Assembly: GCF_030506255.1 (NCBI RefSeq)
Contig: NZ_CP113431.1
Coordinates: 1,736,001 to 1,800,000 of the forward strand
Length of the DNA: 64,000 bases
Direction of reading: 5' to 3'
From: Nocardioides sp. Arc9.136
Lineage (GTDB): Bacteria; Actinomycetota; Actinomycetes; Propionibacteriales; Nocardioidaceae
A program made the position numbers and the translations under genes. Under the pieces are notes generated by a model. It worked only from the letters and a program-made list of their open reading frames with translations, was not told where the DNA came from and did no database searches. Below, in pieces: positions 1 to 8,027 of the stretch (the first letter of the stretch is position 1; each line of letters starts with the position of its first letter).

Positions 1-920
1 TCCTGCTGCACCTGCTGCGGCACCGCGACGTCGCCCGGCTCCGCCAGACGATCGAGGGGCTGCTCAAGACGGTGGCCCCGGACGGCCGCATCCACACGAC
101 GTTCAACCAGACCATCGCCGCGACCGGCCGGCTCTCGAGCACCGACCCGAACCTGCAGAACATCCCGATCCGCACCGAGGAGGGCCGCCGGATCCGCGAG
201 GCGTTCGTCGTCGGCCCGGGCCACGAGTCGCTGATGACGGCCGACTACAGCCAGGTCGAGATGCGGATCATGGCGCACCTCTCCGAGGACGCCCTGCTCA
301 TCGACGCCTTCCGCTCCGGCCACGACTTCCACTCCGTGACCGCCGCCCGGGTCTTCGACGTGCCCGCCGAGGAGGTGGGGCCTGAGCAGCGCGCGAAGAT
401 CAAGGCGATGAACTACGGCCTGGCCTACGGGCTCTCGGCGTACGGCCTGAGCCAGCAGCTGACCATCGAGCCCGCCGAGGCCCGGGTGCTGATGGACGAG
501 TACTTCGAGACCTTCGGCGGGATCCGCGACTACCTCGGCGGGGTGGTCGACGAGGCCCGGCGCACCGGTTACACCGAGACGATCTACGGCCGTCGGCGCT
601 ACCTGCCCGACCTGACCAGTGACAACCGCCAGCGGCGGGAGATGGCCGAGCGGATGGCGCTGAACGCCCCCATCCAGGGCTCTGCTGCGGACCTTATCAA
701 GATCGCGATGCTGAACGTCGACCGCGCCGTCCGCGAGGCCGGGCTGCGCTCGCGGATGCTGTTGCAGGTCCACGACGAGCTCGTCCTCGAGGTCGCCGAG
801 GGGGAGCGCGAGGCGCTGGAGGAGCTGGTGCGTCGCGAGATGGCCGGCGCCGCCGAGCTCGCGGTGCCGCTCGACGTGTCGGTGGGCACCGGCCGCAGCT
901 GGCACGAGGCCGCGCACTGA
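1..920 (+). CDS. polA: DNA polymerase I, C-terminal polymerase domain (5' truncated by window)
   Basis: This is the last 305 codons of DNA polymerase I, the family A repair and Okazaki-processing polymerase. The reading frame is already open at base 3, so the gene starts before the window. The three polymerase motifs are present: motif A with its catalytic Asp (DYSQVEMR, Asp codon 243-245), the O-helix (KIKAMNYGLAYG, about 399-434) and motif C (QVHDE, Asp codon 774-776). The O-helix carries Tyr (codon 414-416) where E. coli Pol I has Phe762. The frame stops at TGA 918-920. A strong inverted repeat follows at 1042-1080. Confidence 0.97.
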   Translation, partial: LLHLLRHRDVARLRQTIEGLLKTVAPDGRIHTTFNQTIAATGRLSSTDPNLQNIPIRTEEGRRIREAFVVGPGHESLMTADYSQVEMRIMAHLSEDALLIDAFRSGHDFHSVTAARVFDVPAEEVGPEQRAKIKAMNYGLAYGLSAYGLSQQLTIEPAEARVLMDEYFETFGGIRDYLGGVVDEARRTGYTETIYGRRRYLPDLTSDNRQRREMAERMALNAPIQGSAADLIKIAMLNVDRAVREAGLRSRMLLQVHDELVLEVAEGEREALEELVRREMAGAAELAVPLDVSVGTGRSWHEAAH

Positions 921-1041
921 CCCGGGGCCCCGGTCCGGCCCGGGACCGGCCACCCATCCGCCTGCGCGCCGGCACCGAAGCACCTGAGGTGTCCACGCAC
1001 CGGGAGATCCGCGGGGGAGATCCCGACGGGGACGCCGGAGC

Positions 1042-1080
1042 GCGGCCCGCCTCGTCCACCCCGTGCCCGAGGCGGGCCGC
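1042..1080 (+). terminator. inverted repeat, probable polA terminator
   Basis: Arms 1042-1054 and 1068-1080 are perfect 13-base inverted repeats (GCGGCCCGCCTCG and its complement) around a 13-base loop. They lie 120 bases after the polA stop and before the next gene. There is no T tract, as is usual in this GC range. The rest of 921-1142 shows nothing else I can name. Confidence 0.55.
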
Positions 1081-1142
1081 CCCGGCCCGGCGGGACCGCC
1101 GGCCGCACCGACCCCGATGACCACGCCAGGAGGCGATCGACG

Positions 1143-3257
1143 ATGAGCAGCGCCGAGGCGGCGTCCGACCTGCACGCGGTGATCGGGGACGCGCCGGCGG
1201 CCGTGCTGGTCGTCGACCTGGCCCGGGGTGCCGTCGTGCACGCCAACGACGTGGCCCAGCAGCTCGCCCCGGCGCTGCGGCTGCCGGTCGCCCTGGACCG
1301 GTGGTCCGACGCGGCGCGGCTCCGCGACCCGGCGGGGACCGAGCTGTCGGACTCCGAGCACCCGCTCACCCGGCTGCTGCGCTCCGAGCCGGTGCCCGGG
1401 CAGCGCGTGTCCGCCGAGCGGCGCAGCGAGCTGGGTGCGTCCCGCGAGCCGCTGTGGGTGGTGGGCCTGCCCATGACCGGCGCGCCGATGCTGGACGACC
1501 ACGCGCTCGTGGTGTTCCTCCCGGTGCGCGAGCGGCACGCGACCGCTGCGGTCGAGGCGTTCGCCGACCAGGACGCCCGCGTGCGCGACCGGGCGGTGCT
1601 GGCCACGGGGCTGTCCTTCACGGTGGCCGACGCCTCCGACCCCGACCTGCCACTGATCTGGGTCAACCCCGCCTTCACCGCGACGTCTGGTTACGAGTTC
1701 GGGGAGGCGGTCGGCCGCAACTGCCGCTTCCTCCAGGGGCCCGACACCGACCGCGCGGAGGTCCGCCGGGTCCGGACCGCCCTGGAGGCGGGGGAGGCGG
1801 TCACCGCGACCCTCCTCAACTACCGCAAGGACGGGCTGGCCTTCTGGAACCAGGTGACGATGTCGCCGATCCTCGGCGACTCCGGCACCGTCACCCACTT
1901 CGTCGGCGTGCAGAGCGACGTCAGCGGTCGGATCGAGTCCGACCGGCAGCGGGACGCGGCCCTGGCGGCCGAGCAGCGCGCGCGGACGCGGGCCGAGGAG
2001 AGCCAGGCCCGCCTCCGGCTGCTGGCCGGGGCCAGCGAGTCGCTCAGCGGCGAGCTCGACATCGACGAGGCGCGGACGCGGCTGCTGCAGCTGCTCGTGC
2101 CGGCGCTCGCCGACATGGCGGTGTTCGTCCACGTCGACGAGAACGGCGCGGTGACCGACCACCGAGCGGTCCACCGCGACCCCGACCGGTCGGAGGCGCT
2201 GGGCCGGGTCGCCGCCCGCGTGCCCGACGTCGTACCGCCCCAGGGCCTCGTGGTCGCGCTCCTCGACGGCCGGCCCTACCGGCAGCTGGACGCCTTCCCG
2301 CCGGAGGTCGCCGGCGACCTCGACGTCGGGTCCGCCCTCGCCGTCGCCCTCCCGGGCCGGCTCGGCGTGCGGGACCTCGTGCTGCTGGGCCGCACCGCCG
2401 ACCGCTCGCCGTTCACCGCGGACGACGCGGACGTCGCGGTCGACCTCGGCCGCCGAGCGGGCCTGATCCTGGACAACCTGCGGCTCTACGCCGCGCAGCG
2501 GCTGATCGCCCAGACGCTGCAGCGCAGCCTGCTCCCGCAGCTGCCCGAGCTGACCGGTGTGGGCATCGAGGCGCGGTACCTGCCCGGCGCCGACGGGGCG
2601 GAGGTCGGTGGCGACTTCTACGAGGTCGTGGAGCTGCCGGCCGGCGACCCGACCGGCGACGCGGCGCCGGACGGCCGCACCCCCTTCGGGCTCGCGGTCG
2701 GCGACGTGGCCGGGCACGACGTGTACGCCGCCGCCGCGATGGGCCAGCTCAAGGGGGTCCTGCGGGCGACCGCGACCTCGCAGCGCCTGATGCCGGCGGC
2801 GGTCCTGGAGCACGTCGACGAGCTGCTGCCCGCCCTCAACGTGACCTCTCCGCTGGCGACGATGCTCTTCGCGCACTTCGAGCCGCTCGCGGGCGGCTCG
2901 TGGCAGCTGACCGTCTCCAGCGCCGGGCACCCGCCCCTGGTCGTGCGCCACCCCGACGGCCGCGCCGAGCTCCTGGACCCCGACCGGGCGCGCGGACCCA
3001 TCCTCGGCTTCGACATCGTCACCCGCGGCGAGGTCAGCGTGGTGCTGGAGCCAGGGACGACGGTGGTGGCCTACACCGACGGCCTGGTCGAGCGGCGCGG
3101 GGAGCCGCTGGACGTCGGCTTCGAGCGGCTGCGCGTGGCGGTCGCCGCCGGACCAGGCGTGCGGACCGACCAGGTCATCGAGGCGCTCGCCGACCCCCGT
3201 GAGGACGTCGGGGGCAGCGACGACGTCGTGCTGGTGGCGGTCCACCTGCTCGGCTGA
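1143..3257 (+). CDS. blue-light sensing PAS/LOV-GAF-SpoIIE (PP2C) serine phosphatase
   Basis: This 704-residue soluble protein reads as a PAS-like N-terminus (about 10-130), a LOV domain (about 150-262), a coiled linker (265-292), a GAF domain (about 295-450) and a SpoIIE/PP2C phosphatase (about 455-704). The LOV core motif GRNCRFLQG places the flavin-adduct cysteine at Cys194, with Asn225, Asn236 and Gln257 where flavin-contacting residues are expected. The phosphatase keeps GGDFY (about 490), GDVAGH (about 521), TDG (about 646) and a C-terminal SDD. AGGAGG at 1128-1133 supports the ATG. Such enzymes usually dephosphorylate anti-anti-sigma proteins in partner-switching pathways; none is encoded here. 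The next gene is a sigma factor, but direct control of it is only inference. Confidence 0.92.
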   Translation: MSSAEAASDLHAVIGDAPAAVLVVDLARGAVVHANDVAQQLAPALRLPVALDRWSDAARLRDPAGTELSDSEHPLTRLLRSEPVPGQRVSAERRSELGASREPLWVVGLPMTGAPMLDDHALVVFLPVRERHATAAVEAFADQDARVRDRAVLATGLSFTVADASDPDLPLIWVNPAFTATSGYEFGEAVGRNCRFLQGPDTDRAEVRRVRTALEAGEAVTATLLNYRKDGLAFWNQVTMSPILGDSGTVTHFVGVQSDVSGRIESDRQRDAALAAEQRARTRAEESQARLRLLAGASESLSGELDIDEARTRLLQLLVPALADMAVFVHVDENGAVTDHRAVHRDPDRSEALGRVAARVPDVVPPQGLVVALLDGRPYRQLDAFPPEVAGDLDVGSALAVALPGRLGVRDLVLLGRTADRSPFTADDADVAVDLGRRAGLILDNLRLYAAQRLIAQTLQRSLLPQLPELTGVGIEARYLPGADGAEVGGDFYEVVELPAGDPTGDAAPDGRTPFGLAVGDVAGHDVYAAAAMGQLKGVLRATATSQRLMPAAVLEHVDELLPALNVTSPLATMLFAHFEPLAGGSWQLTVSSAGHPPLVVRHPDGRAELLDPDRARGPILGFDIVTRGEVSVVLEPGTTVVAYTDGLVERRGEPLDVGFERLRVAVAAGPGVRTDQVIEALADPREDVGGSDDVVLVAVHLLG

Positions 3258-3325
3258 GCCGCTGACCGCGGGACACGGGAGGGCCCGGCGGCGTCAGATG
3301 GGGTGAGGACCCATCGAGGAGGACC

Positions 3326-3862
3326 ATGCCCGACGCCAGCAGGGCCGCCCGCGAGGCGGAGTTCACCGCCTTCGCGCGCTCCTGCATGCCCCAGCTGCAC
3401 CGGACGGCGTGGCTGCTCTGCGGTGACCGGCACCGGGCCGAGGACCTGGTGCAGGAGACGCTCACCAAGGTCTACGCCCGGTGGGGCGGCGCCATCGCCA
3501 GCCCGGCGGCGTACGCCCAGACGACGCTGACCCGCACCTGGATCAGCCAGCAGCGGCGGCGCAGCACGCACGAGCGCCCGGTGGCGGCGGTCCCCGAGGC
3601 GCAGGCCACCCGCGCCGCCCGCCCTGCCGGCACCGACGGGGACCTGCGGCTGACGCTGCTCGCCGCGCTCGACCGGCTCGAGCCGCTCGACCGCGCGGTG
3701 GTCGTCCTGCGCTACCTCGACGACGCCTCCACCGAGGAGGTCGCGCGGCTGCTGGGCCTCACCGGCGGCGCCGTCCGCAAGCGGCTGATGCGGGCACTGC
3801 GCCGGCTGCGCGAGCACCTCGACCTGCCGTTCACCGACCTGATCGCCGAAGGGACCCCCTGA
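3326..3862 (+). CDS. SigE-family ECF-type RNA polymerase sigma factor
   Basis: This 178-residue protein has sigma region 2 at about residues 12-75 (ending AEDLVQETLTKVYARW) and region 4 at about 105-165 (EEVARLLGLTGGAVRKRLMRAL, a helix-turn-helix). It lacks regions 1 and 3, as in ECF sigma factors, and matches the actinobacterial SigE family by length and motifs. GAGGAGG at 3316-3322 sits just before the ATG. The stop TGA overlaps the ATG of the next gene by one base (TGATG), so the two are translationally coupled. The target promoters cannot be read from the sequence. Confidence 0.9.
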   Translation: MPDASRAAREAEFTAFARSCMPQLHRTAWLLCGDRHRAEDLVQETLTKVYARWGGAIASPAAYAQTTLTRTWISQQRRRSTHERPVAAVPEAQATRAARPAGTDGDLRLTLLAALDRLEPLDRAVVVLRYLDDASTEEVARLLGLTGGAVRKRLMRALRRLREHLDLPFTDLIAEGTP

Positions 3863-4782
3863 TGCCCGAGACCGAGCTGACCGACCTGCTGCGCCGCGAG
3901 GCCGACGAGCACCCGCTCGACCGCGGCTCGAGCGAGCGGATCCTGCGCGACGCCCTCGCCGCGGGCGCCCGGCGACGACGTGGTCGCCGGCTGGCCGTCG
4001 GCGCCTGCGCCGCCGCGGCGGCCACCGCGGTGGCCGGGTCCGGGCTGGCCCTGGGTGACCGCGACGGCGGTACGACGGCGCGCGACCCGGCCGCGAGCAC
4101 CGGCACCGGACCGGTGGAGACCGTCGGCCCGGGGCCGGCCGACCCCGAGCCGACGTACGCCGAGGGGTCGGCGACCGAGGTGCCCGGTGGGCCGGTGGTC
4201 GCCACGGACCGCCGGATCGCCGACGAGCGCGTGCTGGCGGCGGTCGCCCGGGACCTGCTGCCGCCGGACGGGGTCGTCGCCGACCTGCGTGTCGAGCAGA
4301 CGGCGACGTCGATCGTCTCCCACCGCGCCGACCGCACCCGGGAGGGGCGCCTCGTCTCCTTCACCCTCGACGGTGCCGGGGCGTCGGTGACGCTGCAGCG
4401 CTGGGACGGCTACGCGGCCGTGGGCGTCGCCTCCCTGCCGGGGCCGGGGGAGGAGGAGCCCGAGAGGAAGGCGGCCACCACCGCGCGCGAGGCCTGTGCC
4501 GGTGCCTACCGCTCGTTCCCGCCGATCGAGTGCACGCCGACCGACGGCGGGTGGTACTCCCAGATGCGCCCGAGCCAGGGCGCGGCGATGCCGGACACCT
4601 ACCAGGAGCTGCTCGTCGCGCTCTACACCGACGACGGCTACGTCGTGGTCGTCGACTCCTACAACACCTCCGCCGAGAAGAGTGGCGAGCTGGTGGCCGA
4701 CCAGCCCGTGCTCGACCCCCAGCAGTCGCTGGCGATCGCCGGCAGCCCGCGGTGGTTCGTGACCGGGCAGGGCCGGCGCTAG
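3862..4782 (+). CDS. single-pass membrane protein, putative anti-sigma partner
   Basis: This 306-residue protein has a charged cytoplasmic N-terminus (1-40), one membrane segment (about 43-62, Ala/Val rich), a Thr/Gly/Pro linker and an extracytoplasmic domain of about 200 residues without a recognisable family motif. No zinc-binding HxxxCxxC anti-sigma motif is present. Its one-base overlap with the sigma gene and its topology are typical of partner proteins encoded with SigE-family sigma factors. The anti-sigma role is inferred from position. It converges on the next gene with only seven bases between the stops. Confidence 0.75.
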   Translation: MPETELTDLLRREADEHPLDRGSSERILRDALAAGARRRRGRRLAVGACAAAAATAVAGSGLALGDRDGGTTARDPAASTGTGPVETVGPGPADPEPTYAEGSATEVPGGPVVATDRRIADERVLAAVARDLLPPDGVVADLRVEQTATSIVSHRADRTREGRLVSFTLDGAGASVTLQRWDGYAAVGVASLPGPGEEEPERKAATTAREACAGAYRSFPPIECTPTDGGWYSQMRPSQGAAMPDTYQELLVALYTDDGYVVVVDSYNTSAEKSGELVADQPVLDPQQSLAIAGSPRWFVTGQGRR

Positions 4783-4792
4783 GCCGGCGCTA
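4771..4792. repeat. 11-bp tandem duplication carrying both convergent stop codons
   Basis: The unit GGCCGGCGCTA occurs twice, 4771-4781 and 4782-4792. The first copy with the following G gives the TAG of the plus-strand gene (4780-4782). The second copy read on the minus strand gives the TAG of the convergent flippase gene (4790-4792). Confidence 0.85.
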
Positions 4793-6037
4793 GGCCGTGG
4801 CGTCGGCCGGCTCGCGGTCGGCGGCCGCGGGCCGGCCGACCAGGGCGACGGTGACCAGGACGACGAACAGCGCGGCGTCGAGCGCCAGGACGAGCGCGAC
4901 CAGGCCGTCGACGGAGTGCACGAAGGGCGCGCTGCACAGCAGGGCGACCAGCGTCGCCCAGATGGCGAGGATCGCCCGCCACTGCTGGCGCGCCAGCGCG
5001 GAGTAGAGCAGCAGCTGGATCATCGAGAGCAGGGTGCCGACCAGCGCGAAGAGCCAGAGCAGGTCCTTGACCTCCTCGAAGTCCGAGCCTCCGACGAAGA
5101 CCAGGGCGAGGTCCGGCAGCAGCAGGGTGCCGCCCATCCCGCACAGGCCCAGCGCGAGCGCCACGAGCAGCGCCTTGACCAGCGTGCTGCTGTCGGCGCC
5201 GCGGGTGGCCATCGAGGGAAAGGCGATGACGGAGACGAACTGCGGCAGGAACAGGATCGCCTTGACCAGGATCAGCCCGCCGGCGTAGAGCCCGGCGGTG
5301 TGGTCGTCGAGCACCGCGCGGGCGAGCAGGATGTCGGCGTTGGAGAGGGCGAAGAACGCGAGCAGCGCCTGGCTGCTGCCGGCGACCTCGCGGATCAGCT
5401 CGACCGCCGACACGTCGGAGGACCCCGCGTCGGTGCGCGGCCGCCGCAGCGCGACGTACCCGATGAGCACGGGCAGCCAGGCGCCGATCGCCACGCCGAG
5501 GACGGCGGCGAACTCGGTGCGCCACACCAGCAGGAAGCCGACGCCGGCCGCGACGCGACCCACGCCCTGGGCGAGGTAGACGAGCGCGAGCGGCGCCCAC
5601 CGGCGCTCGCCCTGGAGCACGCCGGCCTGGCCGCCCATGATCGTGAGCGGAGCCGCGGTGATCGCGACCAGCGCGGCGGTCGGCAGGCTGCCCAGCCGAA
5701 GCACGGCGTCGAGCACGGGCGCCAGCGCCAGCAGCGCCAGGGACAGCACGAGCGCGCTGCGGTAGCTGACCTTGAGCACCACGCGCTCGACCGCGACCAC
5801 CGACTCCGGCTGAGCCGAGATCCGGCGCGCCCCGGTGGCCTGCAGGCCCAGGGACAGCACGTTCACGACGAGCAGGACGCCCATGATCGCGGAGAAGGCG
5901 CCGAAGTCGCTGGGGCCGACCAGGTGGGCGACGAGCACGGTGTAGCCGTACGTCGCGACGTTCATGACGGCCATCGCGACCGCGATCGCCGCGCCGCTCC
6001 TCAGCAGCGCGCGGAAGCCCCCGGCGGTCTCGGACAC
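4790..6037 (-). CDS. polysaccharide flippase-like membrane protein (MOP/Wzx type)
   Basis: The 415-residue product is hydrophobic throughout with about 12 predicted membrane helices. It starts with an amphipathic stretch and a first helix containing NVATYGYTVLVAHLVGPSDFGAFS, the usual opening of oligosaccharide flippases (helix broken here only by description). Family members move lipid-linked glycans across the membrane. The GTG at 6035-6037 was chosen because a minus-strand TAGGCT box lies seven bases upstream and longer readings give non-membrane, shadow-like protein. It is divergent from a GT-C type gene and lies in an envelope glycan region. The substrate is unknown. Confidence 0.82.
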   Translation of the reverse strand: MSETAGGFRALLRSGAAIAVAMAVMNVATYGYTVLVAHLVGPSDFGAFSAIMGVLLVVNVLSLGLQATGARRISAQPESVVAVERVVLKVSYRSALVLSLALLALAPVLDAVLRLGSLPTAALVAITAAPLTIMGGQAGVLQGERRWAPLALVYLAQGVGRVAAGVGFLLVWRTEFAAVLGVAIGAWLPVLIGYVALRRPRTDAGSSDVSAVELIREVAGSSQALLAFFALSNADILLARAVLDDHTAGLYAGGLILVKAILFLPQFVSVIAFPSMATRGADSSTLVKALLVALALGLCGMGGTLLLPDLALVFVGGSDFEEVKDLLWLFALVGTLLSMIQLLLYSALARQQWRAILAIWATLVALLCSAPFVHSVDGLVALVLALDAALFVVLVTVALVGRPAAADREPADATA

Positions 6038-6044
6038 GCGGGGA

Positions 6045-6050
6045 AGCCTA
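6045..6050 (-). promoter_or_regulatory. -10 box for leaderless flippase transcript
   Basis: Minus-strand TAGGCT ends seven bases before the GTG at 6037, and there is no ribosome binding site between them. This geometry recurs across the window and predicts a leaderless mRNA. Confidence 0.5.
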
Positions 6051-6094
6051 AGGGGAGCGGCGCCGCGCCCGACGGCGGATGGTTGGATCACCGC

Positions 6095-7780
6095 GTGTCC
6101 GACTGGCGAGGGTGGGTGCCGCGCGCGTGGTCGCTCGCGCTGGCGCTGCTCCTCCTCGGGCCCGAGCTCGCGCCGGGCTACGTCCTGTCCTACGACATGG
6201 TGTGGGTGCCGGACCTCGCGGTGCGCCCCGACGTGTGGGGCGTCGGCTCGGGCCTCCCTCGGGCGGTGCCCTCGGACGCCGTGGTCGCGCTGCTCGACGA
6301 GGTCGTCCCCGGCGCGTGGCTGCAGGAGCTCGTCCTGCTCGGCGCGCTGGTCGCCGGCGGGCTGGGCGTGCGCCGGCTGCTGCCGGGGGTGCCGCTGCCC
6401 GCCCAGCTGGTGGCGATGACGGTCTACCAGTGGAACCCCTACGTCGCCGAGCGGCTGCTCATCGGGCACTGGCCGGTGCTGGTGGGGTACGGCGTGCTGC
6501 CGTGGGTCCTGGTCGCGGGCCGCCGGTGGCGCGAGACCGGCGTGGTGCCCGCGTCGCTGCTGGTGCTCGCGCCGCTGGGCTGCCTCAGCGCCAGTGCCGG
6601 CCTGGCCACGGCGGTCGCGCTGGTCGCGGTCGCGGTCGGCGGGCGACGTACGGCGCCGGTGGTGCTGCTCGCGCTCGTCGCGAACCTCCCGTGGCTGGTG
6701 ACCGGCGCGCTGCACGCCGCCGACGCCCGCACCGACGGCACGGGGGCCGACGTCTTCGCCCTCGGGCCGGACGGCGTGCTGCCGCCCCCGCTGGCCGCCC
6801 TGGCCCTCGGGGGTACCTGGAACGCCGAGGTGGTGCTGCCGTCCCGGGACGGCGCCCTGGCCTGGCTCGGCCTGCTCCTGCTCGTCGCGCTCGCGGCCGC
6901 GGGGGCGCGGGGCTGGCTGGCCCGCACCGAGCGCCGCGACGCCGTCGCGCTGCTGGTGTGCTGGACGGTCGGGCTGGTGCTCGCGCTGGCGACGTGGGTG
7001 GTCCCCGGGGTCGTCGCCTGGCTCGCCGAGCACGTGCCCGGGGCCGGCCTGGTGCGCGACGGGTCGCGGCTCCTCGTGCTGTGCGCCCCGCTCGTGGCCG
7101 TGCTGGCCGGCTCCGGCGCGGCGGCCCTGCTGCGCCGGGTCCCGGACCCCACCCCGCGGCTGGTGCTGGCCGGCGCGCTCGCGGTGCTGCCGGTCACCCT
7201 CCTGCCCGACGCCGCGCTGGGCCTGTCCGGGCGGCTGGAGCCGACCACCTACCCCGCGTCGTACGCCGCGGCGCGCGACGCCGTGGACGCCGCCGGGCCC
7301 GGGGACGTGCTCGCGCTGCCGCTGTCGAGCTACCGGCAGCCGTCGTGGAACCACGACCGGAAGGTGCTCGACCCGCTCGGGCGGCACCTGACCAGGGACG
7401 TGGTCGCCAGCGACGAGCTGGTCGTCTCGGACCGCACGGTCGCGGGGGAGGACCCGCGCGTGCGCCGGGCCGCCGCCGCGCTGGCGGCCGCGTCGCCGGG
7501 CGAGCGGGCGGAGCGGCTCGCCGCGATGGGGGTGGGCTTCGTGGTGGTCGACCGGCTCGCGCCGGGCGAGGCGCCGGACGTCGCCGGCCGGGTGCTGCTG
7601 GACAGCGAGGAGCTGCTCGTCGTCGCCCTCGCCGACGTGGTCGAGCGGTCGGTGCCGACCTCGTGGGTGGTCGCCGCCGGGGCCGCGTGGGGCCTCTGGG
7701 GGGCCTGCGCCGTGCTCGCGGGGGGCCTCGCCCTGCACCGCCGGGCACTGCGCACCCGGCGCGACCGGACCGCGACGTGA
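6095..7780 (+). CDS. polytopic membrane protein, probable GT-C fold glycosyltransferase
   Basis: This 561-residue protein has roughly ten hydrophobic segments between residues 10 and 390 and a soluble outer region at about 400-515, then a last membrane helix. The first loop has an acidic pair (YDMVWVPDL), and the outer region contains VLALPLSSYRQPSWN followed by LAAMGVGFVVVD. A similar layout occurs in the AftD-like protein at 10067-14227 (LLVPGSPFGEYLW, then GVEHLVVRN), so a GT-C glycosyltransferase fold is likely. The exact reaction is unknown. The GTG at 6095 is preceded by TTGGAT six bases upstream, a weak -10 box. It is divergent from the flippase, which may move its substrate or product. 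Confidence 0.72.
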   Translation: MSDWRGWVPRAWSLALALLLLGPELAPGYVLSYDMVWVPDLAVRPDVWGVGSGLPRAVPSDAVVALLDEVVPGAWLQELVLLGALVAGGLGVRRLLPGVPLPAQLVAMTVYQWNPYVAERLLIGHWPVLVGYGVLPWVLVAGRRWRETGVVPASLLVLAPLGCLSASAGLATAVALVAVAVGGRRTAPVVLLALVANLPWLVTGALHAADARTDGTGADVFALGPDGVLPPPLAALALGGTWNAEVVLPSRDGALAWLGLLLLVALAAAGARGWLARTERRDAVALLVCWTVGLVLALATWVVPGVVAWLAEHVPGAGLVRDGSRLLVLCAPLVAVLAGSGAAALLRRVPDPTPRLVLAGALAVLPVTLLPDAALGLSGRLEPTTYPASYAAARDAVDAAGPGDVLALPLSSYRQPSWNHDRKVLDPLGRHLTRDVVASDELVVSDRTVAGEDPRVRRAAAALAAASPGERAERLAAMGVGFVVVDRLAPGEAPDVAGRVLLDSEELLVVALADVVERSVPTSWVVAAGAAWGLWGACAVLAGGLALHRRALRTRRDRTAT

Positions 7781-7856
7781 CCGATGTCTCGGAAATGCGG
7801 CGCTCGCGAGCCGGCGCTGTTACGGTTCGGGCCGGACCTAGGGAGGGGTTTTCATC

Positions 7857-8012
7857 GTGGGAAGCATCCTGAGCACCATCGGCAGCCTGGCCATCGGCGG
7901 CATCGTCGCCTCGGCCACCATCGTCGGTGTCGTGTCGTCGCAGACCAGCCCCAGCGGCGAGTCGCCGGCGAACGTCAACCAGCCGGTCATCCAGTACGGC
8001 TCCGAGGGCTGA
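7857..8012 (+). CDS. DUF2613-type small membrane or secreted protein
   Basis: This 51-codon gene encodes one hydrophobic helix (about residues 4-27) followed by a polar tail ending in VIQYGSEG. The size, helix and final QYG motif fit the actinobacterial DUF2613 family. GGGAGGGG at 7841-7848 is a good ribosome binding site for the GTG, and a TACGGT -10 candidate lies at 7821-7826. In mycobacteria a DUF2613 small protein (Rv0236A) sits beside aftD, and here an aftD-like gene is about 2 kb away, which supports the call. The function is unknown; a role as a small accessory subunit is only a guess. Confidence 0.75.
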   Translation: MGSILSTIGSLAIGGIVASATIVGVVSSQTSPSGESPANVNQPVIQYGSEG

Positions 8013-8027
8013 GCCCCCGGCGGCGCG

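Noticed and set aside
4916..6094. A long N-terminal extension of the membrane protein at 6095
   Set aside because: The extension is antisense to the flippase gene and is Gln/Arg/Glu rich; the membrane protein begins at GTG 6095.
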